Assembly: GCF_000720725.1 (NCBI RefSeq) | Contig: NZ_JOCQ01000049.1 | Coordinates: 1 to 64,000 of the forward strand | Reading direction: 5' to 3' | Length of the DNA: 64,000 nt | From: Streptomyces rimosus subsp. rimosus | GTDB taxonomy: Bacteria; Actinomycetota; Actinomycetes; Streptomycetales; Streptomycetaceae | In this document: positions 8,060 through 16,601 of the stretch, piece after piece | Position numbering within the stretch: position 1 is the first letter of the stretch | Layout: every line of letters begins with the position of its first letter | Made by a program: the position numbers and the translations under genes | Notes under the pieces: model-generated | Database searches by the model: none | What the model was told of the DNA's origin: nothing | What the model saw: the letters and a program-made list of their open reading frames with translations, nothing else

Positions 8060-8548
8060 TTACGCTGCGTTGACGTTCGAGACGCCCGCAAGGTTGTGCA
8101 GTGCATCTCCAGTGAGCCGGAAGACGGTCCATCCGTCCATGGGTTCCGCGCCGATCGACCGGTAAAAACCGATGGACGGTTCGTTCCAATCCAGGACTGA
8201 CCACTCGAAACGTTCGTAGCCGCGCTCCACGCATATCTCCGCGAGGGCCGCCAGCAGCGCCTTGCCGTGGCCGCCGCCGCGGGCTCCGGGGCGGACGTAG
8301 AGATCTTCGAGATAGACACCGTGCGTGCCCGTCCACGTGGAGAAGTTGCGGAACCACAGGGCGAAGCCGACCGGGGCCCCGGCGTCCTCGGCGATGAGCG
8401 CGAACGCCGCCGGATGCTCGCCGAAGAGCGCCTCGCGCAGCTGCGCCTCGGTGGCCCGCGCGGACTCCGGCTCGCGCTCGTACGCGGCCAGCTCGCGGAT
8501 CATCGTGTGGATGACGGGTACGTCGTCGACCGTCGCGGTGCGGATCAT
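8060..8548 (-). CDS. GNAT family N-acetyltransferase, diamine acetyltransferase-like
   Basis: A 162-aa GNAT enzyme of the spermidine/spermine acetyltransferase-like branch: acetyl-CoA loop RPGARGGGHGKALL in the middle, YLEDLYV before it, and a late NEPSIGFYRSIGAEPM segment. The acceptor is likely a small amine but is not provable from sequence. TAGCCT lies 6 nt before the ATG, which suggests a leaderless transcript. Confidence 0.9.
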   Translation of the reverse strand: MIRTATVDDVPVIHTMIRELAAYEREPESARATEAQLREALFGEHPAAFALIAEDAGAPVGFALWFRNFSTWTGTHGVYLEDLYVRPGARGGGHGKALLAALAEICVERGYERFEWSVLDWNEPSIGFYRSIGAEPMDGWTVFRLTGDALHNLAGVSNVNAA

Positions 8549-8680
8549 GCCTGAAGGCTAGCGGGCGGCACCGACAATCGGCCGCGGGGCCCGGGAATCG
8601 GCCCGGAGACCGGCCGGGAGCCCCGTCCGGAGCCCCTTCCGGCATCCTTCCCGGACACCTCTTTGTCCGGCTTCCGGCGC

Positions 8681-8724
8681 CTTCGTCGGACGAGCATCCC
8701 GTCTTCGTCAGACGAGCATCTCGT
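8681..8724. repeat. 22-bp tandem duplication across a stop codon
   Basis: CTTCGTCGGACGAGCATCCC (+GT) at 8681-8702 is repeated at 8703-8724 with 2 mismatches. The second copy contains the stop codon and last codons of the UBP zinc-finger gene (minus strand). In the distal copy the stop has mutated from TGA to CGA, so it is only 3'-flanking sequence. Confidence 0.8.
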
Positions 8725-8968
8725 CGACGAAGCACCACCGCCAGGACTCGCCCGGCTCGTACGAGCGCATCACCGCGTGGCCGGTCGCCTCGTAGTGGCC
8801 CGTGGCGTGCCGGTACGGCGAGGAGTCGCAGCAGCCGACGTGTCCGCACTCCAGGCACAGTCGCAGCTGTACGGGGTGGCTGCCGACCGCCAGGCACTCG
8901 GGGCAGGTGTCGGTCAGCGGGGCGGGCTCGGGGCGCGGCAGTTCGGGAACATGCGGGCACTCGCTCAT
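8708..8968 (-). CDS. UBP-type zinc finger protein
   Basis: An 86-aa protein made almost entirely of a ZnF-UBP domain: C-P-x-C-L at about residues 22-25, then CLECGHVGCCD, then H-x3-H-x5-H spacing (HATGHYEATGH). Start ATG 8968 is chosen over a longer frame with a non-domain extension. In eukaryotes this fold binds ubiquitin C-termini, but bacterial copies have no known ubiquitin. It is divergent from a Na+/H+ antiporter; I recall related bacterial antiporters that carry this finger at their C-terminus, which would suggest a functional link. Confidence 0.88.
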   Translation of the reverse strand: MSECPHVPELPRPEPAPLTDTCPECLAVGSHPVQLRLCLECGHVGCCDSSPYRHATGHYEATGHAVMRSYEPGESWRWCFVDEMLV

Positions 8969-9072
8969 GATTGCCAGGTTAGATCGCACCAGCGGGTACG
9001 GCACGGGTGGCCGCCGCGGTGACCGGGCGGCGCGGGCCGGCCCGGCGGGACGGGACAGGACGGACGAGGCCG

Positions 9073-10677
9073 ATGGACGTGATGCCACTTCTGCTGCTGG
9101 TCGCGGGAAGCGCGGCGGTCGCCGGGGCCGCGCGGCGCACGCCCGTGCCCGTGCCGCTGCTGCTGGTCGCCGCCGGGCTGGCCGCCGCGTACATCCCCGG
9201 CGTACCGGACTACACCCTCGATCCGCACATCGTGCTGCCGCTGCTGCTGCCCCCGCTGCTGCACACCGCCGCGCTGGAGAGCTCCTACCTGGACCTGCGG
9301 GCCAACCTGCGGCCGGTGGCGCTGCTGTCCGTCGGCTACGTGCTCTTCGCGACGGTCGTCGTCGGGTACGTCGCGTACCTGATGATCCCGGACCTGCCGC
9401 TGGCGGCGGCGCTCGTGCTGGGCGCGGTGGTCGCGCCGCCGGACGCGGTCGCCGCCACCGCCATCGCCCGCAGGCTGGGCCTGCCGAGCCGGATCACGAC
9501 GATCCTCCAGGGCGAGTCGCTGGTCAACGACGCCACCGCGATCACCGCGTACAAGGTGGCGGTGGCCGCGGCCGTCGGAGCGGGCGCGACCTGGACCGAC
9601 GGCATCCGGGAGTTCGCGGTCGCCGCGCTGGGCGGCATCGGGGTCGGGGTGGTGCTGATGATCCCGCTGCACTGGCTGCGCTGCCGGCTGCGGGACGCGC
9701 CGCTGCTGGAGAACACCCTGTCGCTGCTCATCCCGTTCGTGGCCTACCAGGTGGCGGAGGAATTCGGGGCGTCCGGAGTGCTGGCGGTCGTGGTGGTCGC
9801 GCTCTACCTGGGGCACCGGTCGTGGCAGGTCGACTTCGAGACGCGGCTCCAGGAGGAGGCCGTGTGGAAGATGGTCTCCTTCGTGCTGGAGTCGTCGGTG
9901 TTCGCGCTGATCGGCCTGCAACTGCCGGTGGTGCTGCGCGGGCTGGGCGAGTTCGGCGGCGGGGAGGCGGTCTGGTACGCGGCCATAGTGTTCGTGGTGG
10001 TGGTGCTCGCGCGCTTCGTGTGGGTCTTCCCCGCGACGTTCGTGCCGCGGGTGCTGTCGGAACGCATCCGCACCCGCGAGCCCGGTACGAACTGGAAGGC
10101 ACCCGTGATCGTCGGCTGGGCCGGGATGCGGGGCGTGGTCTCGCTGGCGATCGCGTTCTCCATCCCGATGACCGTCCACGGCTCCGACGAGGGCTTTCCG
10201 GCCCGCAACCTGGTGCTCTTCCTGACCTTCACGACGGTCATCGGCACGCTCGTCGTGCAGGGGCTGACGCTGCCGCCGCTGATCCGCGCGCTGCGGCTGC
10301 CGCAGCGGGACGTACGGGCCGAGACCCTGGCCGAGGCGCAGGCGCAGAACGAGGCGTCGCGGGCCGCCGAACAGCGGCTCGACGAGATGCTGGAGGACCC
10401 GCGCAACGCGCTCCCCGGCCCGCTGGCCGACCGGCTGCGCACCGTACTGGAACGGCGGCGCAATGCCGTGTGGGAGCGGCTAGGGACGGTCAACGAGGTG
10501 ACGGGGGAGTCGGCGGACGACACGTACCGGCGGCTGGCGCGGGAAATGATCGACGCCGAGCGCAAGGTGTTCGTCCGGATGCGGGACGAGCGGCGGATCG
10601 ACGACGAGATGATGCGGGTGCTGCTGAAGCGGCTGGACCTGGAGGAGGCGGCGGCGTACCGGGAGGGGGCCGACTAA
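9073..10677 (+). CDS. Na+/H+ antiporter, CPA1/NhaP type
   Basis: A 534-aa membrane antiporter with about 12 hydrophobic helices. The family signature GESLVNDATAI sits in the helix that carries the ion-binding Asn-Asp, preceded by GAVVAPPDAVAATAIA. A charged C-terminal tail of about 110 residues (cytosolic) follows the last helix. ATG 9073 is chosen; GTG 9007 and ATG 9082 are alternatives. It exchanges Na+ (or K+) for protons at the plasma membrane. It is divergent from the UBP zinc finger 104 bp away. Confidence 0.92.
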   Translation: MDVMPLLLLVAGSAAVAGAARRTPVPVPLLLVAAGLAAAYIPGVPDYTLDPHIVLPLLLPPLLHTAALESSYLDLRANLRPVALLSVGYVLFATVVVGYVAYLMIPDLPLAAALVLGAVVAPPDAVAATAIARRLGLPSRITTILQGESLVNDATAITAYKVAVAAAVGAGATWTDGIREFAVAALGGIGVGVVLMIPLHWLRCRLRDAPLLENTLSLLIPFVAYQVAEEFGASGVLAVVVVALYLGHRSWQVDFETRLQEEAVWKMVSFVLESSVFALIGLQLPVVLRGLGEFGGGEAVWYAAIVFVVVVLARFVWVFPATFVPRVLSERIRTREPGTNWKAPVIVGWAGMRGVVSLAIAFSIPMTVHGSDEGFPARNLVLFLTFTTVIGTLVVQGLTLPPLIRALRLPQRDVRAETLAEAQAQNEASRAAEQRLDEMLEDPRNALPGPLADRLRTVLERRRNAVWERLGTVNEVTGESADDTYRRLAREMIDAERKVFVRMRDERRIDDEMMRVLLKRLDLEEAAAYREGAD

Positions 10678-10742
10678 GGGGCGGGGCTCGTCCGCGGTGC
10701 CGCACGGCCCCGCCGGGTGTGCCCCTCAGGGCGCGTCTGCTC

Positions 10743-11663
10743 TCAAGGCGCGCCCGTGATCACGGCGGTGACCGTCGTACCGGGGCGGAAGGCCCCTTCC
10801 CCGGTCAGGGTGGTCAGGCCCAGGAGGAGCTTCGCCACGTAAAGGCGCTCCACCGGGACGCCGTGGCGGGCCTCGAAGTCCGCGGCGAAAGCGTCCAGTT
10901 CGGGGGTGCGGCGGGCGTACCCGCCGCAGTGGAAGCGGGCGTCCAGGTCCCAGGTGCCGCGCCGGCCGCCGAAGGCCGCGTGCTGGAGGCGTTCGGTGTC
11001 CGCGGCGAGGAAGTGCGGGGCGCCGCCCTTGAGGACGGGGATGCCGAGGGCCCGCTGATCCGGCGCCAGGCCCGCGGCCAGGCCCGCCAGGGTGCCGCCG
11101 GTTCCGCAGGCGACGGCGGCGACGTCGGTCTCGCCGCGCAGCTCCCGGCCCAGCGCCGTACAGCCCTGGGCGGCGAGCGCGTTGCTGCCGCCCTCCGGGA
11201 CCACGTAGTGCGGGCCGAAACGTTCGCGCAGCGCCTCGGCGACCTCCGGGTCGGCCTTGCGGCGGTACATGGCCCGGTCGACGAAGTGCAGCCGCATGCC
11301 GTCGGCGGCGCAGCGCTCCAGGGACGGGTTCAGCGGCTTGTCCGCCAGCTCCGCGCCCCGTATGACGCCGATCGTCGCGAAGCCCAGCAGACGGCCGGCC
11401 GCGGCGGTGGCCCGCAGGTGGTTCGAATAGGCGCCGCCGAACGTGAGCAGCGTGCGCTCCCCGGCCCCGGCGGCCGCCCGCAGGTTCGGCTCCAGCTTGC
11501 GCCACTTGTTGCCGGGCAGCTCGGGATCTATCAGATCGTCCCGTTTGAGGAGCAGCCGCACACCGCGGCGCGCGAACCGCTCGTCCTCGATCCGCTGGAG
11601 CGGGGACGGCAGCCGCGGCCGCAGTGCGGCGAGTCCGGGGGCGGGGGTGGTCACGCGACCCAT
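10743..11663 (-). CDS. PLP-dependent ACC deaminase/D-cysteine desulfhydrase family
   Basis: A 306-aa fold-type II PLP enzyme. PGNKWRKL at residues 50-57 carries the PLP lysine K53, FGGAYSNH follows, and the phosphate loop is CGTGGTLAG. It would act either as D-cysteine desulfhydrase or as 1-aminocyclopropane-1-carboxylate deaminase, which sequence alone does not separate. The ATG lies inside a perfect palindrome, so a start at GTG 11654 is possible. It is co-directional with the amidase 19 bp upstream and probably co-transcribed with it. Confidence 0.9.
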   Translation of the reverse strand: MGRVTTPAPGLAALRPRLPSPLQRIEDERFARRGVRLLLKRDDLIDPELPGNKWRKLEPNLRAAAGAGERTLLTFGGAYSNHLRATAAAGRLLGFATIGVIRGAELADKPLNPSLERCAADGMRLHFVDRAMYRRKADPEVAEALRERFGPHYVVPEGGSNALAAQGCTALGRELRGETDVAAVACGTGGTLAGLAAGLAPDQRALGIPVLKGGAPHFLAADTERLQHAAFGGRRGTWDLDARFHCGGYARRTPELDAFAADFEARHGVPVERLYVAKLLLGLTTLTGEGAFRPGTTVTAVITGAP

Positions 11664-11672
11664 TGTCGCGTG
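11652..11672. promoter_or_regulatory. Perfect palindrome over the PLP-enzyme start codon
   Basis: CACGCGAC-CCATT-GTCGCGTG is an 8-bp inverted repeat with a 5-nt centre, and the start codon of the gene sits in that centre. It could be an operator or an RNA hairpin that occludes initiation, or it may mean that translation begins at GTG 11654. It lies in the short gap after the upstream amidase. Confidence 0.5.
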
Positions 11673-11682
11673 CCGGCGGGAC

Positions 11683-12276
11683 CTACTTCAGCCGGGCGCC
11701 GACGCGGGCCCGCATGTCCTTCATCGTGAAACCCTTCGGGTCTATCTTGTCGGCGCGCCACTCCAGGTGGCCGATGACCGAGTACTCGTTCCAGCCATGG
11801 ACGCGGCACAGCGCGGCGGCGGCCTTCTCGATGGCCTCCAGCTGGGCCTCGGGCCAGGGGTCCTTGCCGTCGCCCAGGTTCTCGCACTCGAAGCCGTAGA
11901 AGTGGATGTTGCCGTCGGCGTTGTACTGGTTGGTGGGGGGCAGCTGCTTCTTCTCGGCGATCACGGCGTTCAGGACGTCCCGGTCGCCGCTGCCCGCGTG
12001 GTTGGCGCGGCCGCAGCCGACCAGGTGGACCCGGCCGTCCTTGGTGATCACACCGTGGCACAGCGGGCCGGGCAGTGCCGGGCTGCCGTCGTAGCACAGC
12101 CGGACCGTCTCCTCGGTCCCGGACGTGACGGTGTGGTGGATCACCACACCGTGCACCGGTCCCCAGGCGCCGTGGCCTTCGCGGTTGTGCGTGCGCCACT
12201 CGCCGACCTCGACGACCTCCAGACCTTCGTCTCTGAGGGCTTTGAGGAAGGTGTCCGCGGACATGGGTGGGGCCAT
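11683..12276 (-). CDS. N-acetylmuramoyl-L-alanine amidase, Amidase_2/PGRP fold
   Basis: A 197-aa zinc amidase. VVIHHTVT at residues 44-51 supplies the first zinc His, WYGFE-like FYGFECEN the core strand, and GHLEWRADKIDPKG the second zinc ligand and the catalytic KIDP loop. It would cleave the muramoyl-alanine bond of peptidoglycan. No signal peptide is visible, so it may be cytoplasmic or phage-derived in ancestry (T7-lysozyme-like). GGAG 7 nt upstream supports the start. Confidence 0.92.
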   Translation of the reverse strand: MAPPMSADTFLKALRDEGLEVVEVGEWRTHNREGHGAWGPVHGVVIHHTVTSGTEETVRLCYDGSPALPGPLCHGVITKDGRVHLVGCGRANHAGSGDRDVLNAVIAEKKQLPPTNQYNADGNIHFYGFECENLGDGKDPWPEAQLEAIEKAAAALCRVHGWNEYSVIGHLEWRADKIDPKGFTMKDMRARVGARLK

Positions 12277-12432
12277 GGCCGACTCCGTTCGGTGCGCGGC
12301 GGCCGCCGACCGCGCACCGCCTCGTAAAACGCTTGTACTGGAACGTCAGGTCCCAGACCAGCCGTTCGTCGCGTGTACGAGCGGGTGAGCGAGCGGTTTC
12401 AGCCGCTTTCCACCACTTTTTCCCGTGCCTTT

Positions 12433-12666
12433 TCAGCCGCGCAGGAAGCCGTCGCCGTGGGTGGCGATATGGGCTTCCAGCGCGCTCAGCGCTTCCTGGG
12501 TGGCCTGATCGGAGCCGCTGCCGCGGCGCTCGGCGTAGTAGGCCGCGCCCAGCTTCTTCAGCAGGTCGTTGCCCGCCCGCTGCTGCTGGACCTCGTCGAC
12601 CTTCTGCTTGCCCTGGTTCAGCGCGCTCTGAGCCTGCTCCTTGGCGCGGTCGAGAAAGCCTGCCAT
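12433..12666 (-). CDS. Small conserved helical protein of unknown function
   Basis: A 77-aa acidic/basic helical protein beginning MAGFLDRAKEQAQSALNQG. GGAGG lies 5 nt upstream of the ATG. It has heptad-like charged repeats and no cysteines, signal or membrane segment. Similar short 'FLDRAKEKA' proteins are common in Streptomyces but I know of no assigned function. It is divergent from the AraC-type regulator. Confidence 0.8.
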   Translation of the reverse strand: MAGFLDRAKEQAQSALNQGKQKVDEVQQQRAGNDLLKKLGAAYYAERRGSGSDQATQEALSALEAHIATHGDGFLRG

Positions 12667-12771
12667 TGCTGCCTCCGTGGGGTCGGGGGAGGGGCGTACG
12701 GCCCGCCGTTCACGGGCTGTACCCGATCAACGGACCGGACGTTACCCGCGTTCCCGTGCCAGGCTGGGGAG

Positions 12772-13527
12772 GTGGGCACGGACGGGGACGATGGTGTGCG
12801 CCGGGGTGCGGACGGGGCGCGCGGTGAGTACCGCGAGCGGGTCTCGCGGCTGTCCGGCGCGGTCGTCTGGGCGAAGCGGACGCCCGACGGCGTACGGGAG
12901 GCGCCGCAGCGGGTGCTGCCCGACGGCTGCACGGACCTGCTGTGGATGGACGGCAGGCTGACCGTGGCCGGCCCGGACACCACCGCCCACATCCCGGCCG
13001 TCCGGCCCGGCTCGCTCGTCGTCGGACTGCGCTTCGCCCCTGGTCAGGGGCCCGCCGTCATCGGTGTGCCGGCGCACGTACTGCGTGACCGGCGGGTGCC
13101 GCTGGAGGAGCTGTGGCCCCGGGACCGGGTGGCGCGGCTGGCCGGGACGCTGGCCGGGAACCGATCACCCGGAAGAGTGCTGGAGGAGATCGCCGTGGAC
13201 CGGCTGCGGGCGGCGGACGACCCGCCAGATCCGGCGCGCGGCATGATCGCCGCCGCGCTCGCCGGCGGTCGCTCGGTGGCGGAGGTCGCCCGGACTGTCG
13301 GTGTCGGCGAGCGGCAGCTGCACCGCCGGTGCCTGACGGCGTTCGGGTACGGGCCCAAGACGCTGGGCCGGGTGCTGCGCCTGGTGCGCGCGCTGGAGCT
13401 GGCCCGTGGCGGCATGCCGTACGCGGACGTGGCGGCCCGCGCCGGGTACGCGGACCAGGCGCACCTGGCGCGCGAGGTGAAGGCGCTGACAGGGGTCCCG
13501 CTGGGGGCGCTGGTGGCCTCGGGTTAG
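12772..13527 (+). CDS. AraC family regulator with DUF6597-like sensor domain
   Basis: A 251-aa regulator. The N-terminal half (RVLPDGCTDLLWMDG) is the DUF6597-type cupin-like module often fused to AraC helix-turn-helix domains. The C-terminal about 90 residues hold two HTH motifs (SVAEVARTVGVGERQLHRR and PYADVAARAGYADQAHLARE). GTG 12772 is chosen because CAGGCT lies 6 nt upstream, a leaderless pattern; the frame extends upstream without start signals. Glutaminase follows after 10 nt. Confidence 0.88.
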   Translation: MGTDGDDGVRRGADGARGEYRERVSRLSGAVVWAKRTPDGVREAPQRVLPDGCTDLLWMDGRLTVAGPDTTAHIPAVRPGSLVVGLRFAPGQGPAVIGVPAHVLRDRRVPLEELWPRDRVARLAGTLAGNRSPGRVLEEIAVDRLRAADDPPDPARGMIAAALAGGRSVAEVARTVGVGERQLHRRCLTAFGYGPKTLGRVLRLVRALELARGGMPYADVAARAGYADQAHLAREVKALTGVPLGALVASG

Positions 13528-13537
13528 CGTGTCCGTC

Positions 13538-14449
13538 ATGGACTACCAGGCCGTTCTTGAGGAGGTAGCGGCCTTTGCGAGGCCGTATGTCGGACATGGG
13601 CAGGTTGCCGACTACATACCGGCGCTGGAAAAGGTGCCGATGGGCCGCTTCGGCATGGCGGTCGCCGACATCAACGGCGAGGTCCACGGGGTGGGGGACT
13701 GGGAGGTCCCGTTCTCCGTACAGTCCATATCCAAGGCGTTCTCACTGGCGCTGGTCATGGCCAACGACAACGACGACATCTGGAAGAGGGTCGGCCGTGA
13801 GCCGTCGGGCACCCCGTTCAATTCGCTCGTGCAACTGGAGTGGGAGAACGGCGTCCCGCGCAACCCCTTCATCAACGCGGGCGCGCTGGTCGTCACCGAC
13901 CGCCTCCAGACGCTGACCGGCGACGCCAGCACCACGATGCTGCACTTCCTGCGCGAGGAGAGCGGCAACCCGGACCTCGCCTTCGACCAGGCCGTGGCCG
14001 ACTCCGAGGCCGACCACGGCGACCGCAACGCGGCGCTCGCGCACTTCATGGCGAGCTTCGGCAACCTGGAGAACCCGGTCCCCAGCGTCATCGAGCACTA
14101 CTTCTGGCAGTGCTCGATCGAGATGAGCTGCCGCGACCTGGCGGCGGCCGGCGGGTTCCTGGCCCGGCACGGGCTGCGCGCGGACGGCAGCCGCCTGCTG
14201 GAGGCGCGCGAGGCCAAGCGGATCAACGCGGTGATGCTGACCTGCGGCACGTACGACGCGGCCGGGGAGTTCGCCTACCGGGTCGGGCTGCCCGCCAAGA
14301 GCGGCGTCGGCGGCGGCATCGTGGCGGTCGTGCCGGGGCGCTGCACGCTGTGCGTGTGGAGTCCCGGGCTGGACAGCCGGGGCAACTCGGTGGCGGGCGC
14401 GGCGGCGCTGGACCACTTCACCACGCTGACCGGCTGGTCGGTGTTCTGA
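13538..14449 (+). CDS. glsA: Glutaminase A
   Basis: A 303-aa beta-lactamase-fold glutaminase that converts L-glutamine to L-glutamate and ammonia. The catalytic S-x-x-K is SISK at residues 63-66; FINAGALV, EMSCRDLA and SGVGGGI are family blocks. ATG 13538 is preceded by TAGCGT with 7 nt between, so it may have its own leaderless transcript as well as read-through from the AraC gene. A GTG 9 nt upstream is the alternative start. Confidence 0.95.
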   Translation: MDYQAVLEEVAAFARPYVGHGQVADYIPALEKVPMGRFGMAVADINGEVHGVGDWEVPFSVQSISKAFSLALVMANDNDDIWKRVGREPSGTPFNSLVQLEWENGVPRNPFINAGALVVTDRLQTLTGDASTTMLHFLREESGNPDLAFDQAVADSEADHGDRNAALAHFMASFGNLENPVPSVIEHYFWQCSIEMSCRDLAAAGGFLARHGLRADGSRLLEAREAKRINAVMLTCGTYDAAGEFAYRVGLPAKSGVGGGIVAVVPGRCTLCVWSPGLDSRGNSVAGAAALDHFTTLTGWSVF

Positions 14450-14452
14450 GCG

Positions 14453-14470
14453 GGCCGCCGGGTGGCGGCC
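14453..14470 (+). terminator. Hairpin after glsA
   Basis: GGCCGCC-GGGT-GGCGGCC is a perfect 7-bp stem with a 4-nt loop, starting 4 nt after the glsA stop codon. There is no U-tract. Confidence 0.55.
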
Positions 14471-14514
14471 GGCCCCCTCGCGGGCGCATCGTGGGGGCGA
14501 GGAGGTGTGGCGCC

Positions 14515-14739
14515 ATGGAGCACGAGATGCGCGCGGAGTACGCGGACGGCGGCTCGCCGCGGGAGCCGGACGCCCCGGTCAGGATCTGGCACATGGTGCG
14601 GTTGGACGGCACCCGGTCCATGTGCGGACGTGAACTGCAACCGGATGCGGCGGTGCAGTCCGCGGACGTGTGGGGTACGTCCGCGGCCGAACCGTTCTGC
14701 CACTCGTGCGGGGCGTTGTACCTGCGGGAAGTGCCGTAG
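14515..14739 (+). CDS. Small four-cysteine protein, probable zinc-binding
   Basis: A 74-aa protein with GGAGG about 8 nt upstream of ATG. The first half reads IWHMVRLDGTRSMCGREL and the second EPFCHSCGALYLRE, so one CG pair and one C-x2-C knuckle could form a zinc site. The His near HMV may contribute. I recognise it as a type of short Streptomyces protein but know no function. The frame upstream is an antisense shadow of glsA and is not included. Confidence 0.8.
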   Translation: MEHEMRAEYADGGSPREPDAPVRIWHMVRLDGTRSMCGRELQPDAAVQSADVWGTSAAEPFCHSCGALYLREVP

Positions 14740-14846
14740 CGGCGGGAGCCAGGACGGTACGGAGGCGCCGCGCACCACGCGTGCACCACGGCGCCCCGCC
14801 CCGTAGGCCTACGCCCGCCCCGTACGTCCAAGCCTGCTCCGCACGC

Positions 14847-15272
14847 CTACGCCCGCGCCGCGAACAGATCCACCCCGTGCCCGTCCGGATCCCGGACCAC
14901 CGCGTACCGCTGCCCCCAGTCCGCGTCCCACGGAGCCTTCTCCCCGGCGTACCCGGCGCCGGTCAGCTCCGCGTAGACCTTGTCGACCTCTGCCGGGTCC
15001 GCGCACTCGAACGCCAGGCCCGTCGCGGCGCCGCCGGCCGGCGGCGTCCACCCGGGGTCGATGGAGCGCGCGGTCTCGTACGTGTCCCACATCAGGCGCA
15101 GCCCGCCGGGGAGCGTCGCCTCGGCGTGCGGGGCGGTGTCGGCCTCCGCCGGGACCGTCAGGCCCAGGCGGCGGTAGAAGGCGAGCGAGGCCGCCATGTC
15201 GGCGACGACCATGCCGATCGCGGCGAGGTGCGGGGTGATGGTGCCGGTCGTGGGCTGCGTTTCGTTGCTCAT
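14847..15272 (-). CDS. VOC family (glyoxalase/bleomycin-resistance fold) protein
   Basis: A 141-aa vicinal-oxygen-chelate protein with two beta-alpha-beta-beta-beta modules: PHLAAIGMVVADMAASLAFY at the front and RYAVVRDPDGHGVDLF at the back. The terminal Asp/Glu-type ligand region is DPDGHGVDL. The substrate is unknown. TACGCT is 6 nt before the ATG, so it is likely leaderless. It is co-directional with the KAS III gene but separated from it by 88 bp. Confidence 0.9.
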   Translation of the reverse strand: MSNETQPTTGTITPHLAAIGMVVADMAASLAFYRRLGLTVPAEADTAPHAEATLPGGLRLMWDTYETARSIDPGWTPPAGGAATGLAFECADPAEVDKVYAELTGAGYAGEKAPWDADWGQRYAVVRDPDGHGVDLFAARA

Positions 15273-15360
15273 GCGGTGAGCGTAGGCAGCGCGCCCGGGC
15301 CGGGTCTTGAAGAAATCGGACGCGGCCGGAAGGCGGCGCGGTCACGTTCCGGGAGCCCCC

Positions 15361-16299
15361 TCAAGGGCACCGGATCACCTGCCCCGCATACGACAGGTTG
15401 CCGCCGAACCCGAAGAGCAGCACCGGGGCGCCGGACGGGACCTCCCGCCGCTCCACCAGCTTGGACAGGGCCAGCGGCACGGACGCGGCCGAGGTGTTGC
15501 CGGACTCGACGACATCGCGCGCGATCACCGCGTTGACCGCGCCGATGCGCTCCGCCAGCGGCTCGATCAGCCGCAGGTTGGCCTGGTGCAGCACGACCCC
15601 GGCCAGGTCCGCCGGCGCGATGCCGGAGCGTTCGCACACCTGGCGGGCGATGGCCGGCAGGCGGGTGGTGGCCCAGCGGTAGACGGCCTGGCCCTGCTGG
15701 GCGAAGCGGGGCGGGCTGCCCTCGATACGGACGGCGTCGCCCATCTCGGGGACCGAGCCCCACAGCACCGGGCCGATCTCCGGTTCCGGCGCTGCCGTGA
15801 CGACCGCGGCGCCCGCCCCGTCCCCGACGAGTACGCAGGTGGAACGGTCCGTCCAGTCCACCACGTCGGTGAACTTCTCGGCCCCGACGACCAGCGCGTT
15901 GACCGCCGACCCGGCCCGTATGGCGTGGTCGGCGGTGGCCAGCGCGTGGGTGAAACCGGCGCAGACGACGTTGATGTCCATGGCGGCGGGCGACGGCAGG
16001 CCGAGCCGGGCGGCGACCCGGGCTGCGGTGTTCGGGCTGCGGTCGACGGCCGTGCAGGTGGCCACCAGGACGAGGTCGATGTCCTGGGCCGTCAGGCCGC
16101 TCGCGGCCAGCGCCTTGGCCGCAGCGGCGGCGGCCATCGCGTCCACGGTCTCGTCGGGGGCCGCGACGTGCCGGGTGCGGATGCCGACGCGGCTGCTGAT
16201 CCACGCGTCGTCGGTGTCGACGAGCTTCGCGAGATCGTCGTTGGTCAGTACCCGGGAGGGCTGGTAGTGGCCGAGGGCCAGGACGCGTGCGCCCGTCAT
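15361..16299 (-). CDS. 3-oxoacyl-ACP synthase III (FabH-like)
   Basis: A 312-aa ketoacyl synthase III with the Cys-His-Asn triad C113 (NVVCAGFTHA), H238 (VVLHQANLRL) and N268 (ESGNTSAAS). It condenses an acyl-CoA starter with malonyl-ACP. It stands alone, outside the usual fabD-fabH-acpP-fabF cluster, so it is more likely a specialised or paralogous starter enzyme than the housekeeping FabH. GGGGA lies just upstream of the ATG. Confidence 0.92.
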   Translation of the reverse strand: MTGARVLALGHYQPSRVLTNDDLAKLVDTDDAWISSRVGIRTRHVAAPDETVDAMAAAAAAKALAASGLTAQDIDLVLVATCTAVDRSPNTAARVAARLGLPSPAAMDINVVCAGFTHALATADHAIRAGSAVNALVVGAEKFTDVVDWTDRSTCVLVGDGAGAAVVTAAPEPEIGPVLWGSVPEMGDAVRIEGSPPRFAQQGQAVYRWATTRLPAIARQVCERSGIAPADLAGVVLHQANLRLIEPLAERIGAVNAVIARDVVESGNTSAASVPLALSKLVERREVPSGAPVLLFGFGGNLSYAGQVIRCP

Positions 16300-16462
16300 G
16301 GAGTCCCCTGTGCGTGTGCGGACGGTATCCGTTCAGTGTTGGGGGCACGGCTCCCGGGCGGCGTTGCGTGATACGCCAATCTTCGGGGGTGTCTTCTGGA
16401 GGGAATGTCACGTACCGCTCGGGGCGGGCGCTTCCGGCGGCCCCGTACGGTGACGTGATTCC

Positions 16463-16560
16463 GCGCACGCCACCGGCATCCCGCGCAGGTCACCGGCCCC
16501 GTACGCCACCGGCCCCGTACGCCGCCGGCCCGGTACGCCACCGGCCCGGTCCCGCCGGCG
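16463..16560. repeat. 16-bp tandem repeat array
   Basis: Three clean units GTACGCCACCGGCCCC at 16501-16548 (one or two differences each) are flanked by two decayed units on the left and a partial unit on the right. The array lies in the 300-bp gap upstream of the KAS III gene and beyond the 3' end of the copper ATPase. No gene is seen in 16300-16601. Confidence 0.8.
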
Positions 16561-16601
16561 ATGTGCCGTCGGAACCGGGCCGGAGGCCGGGGCGTCCCCG
16601 C

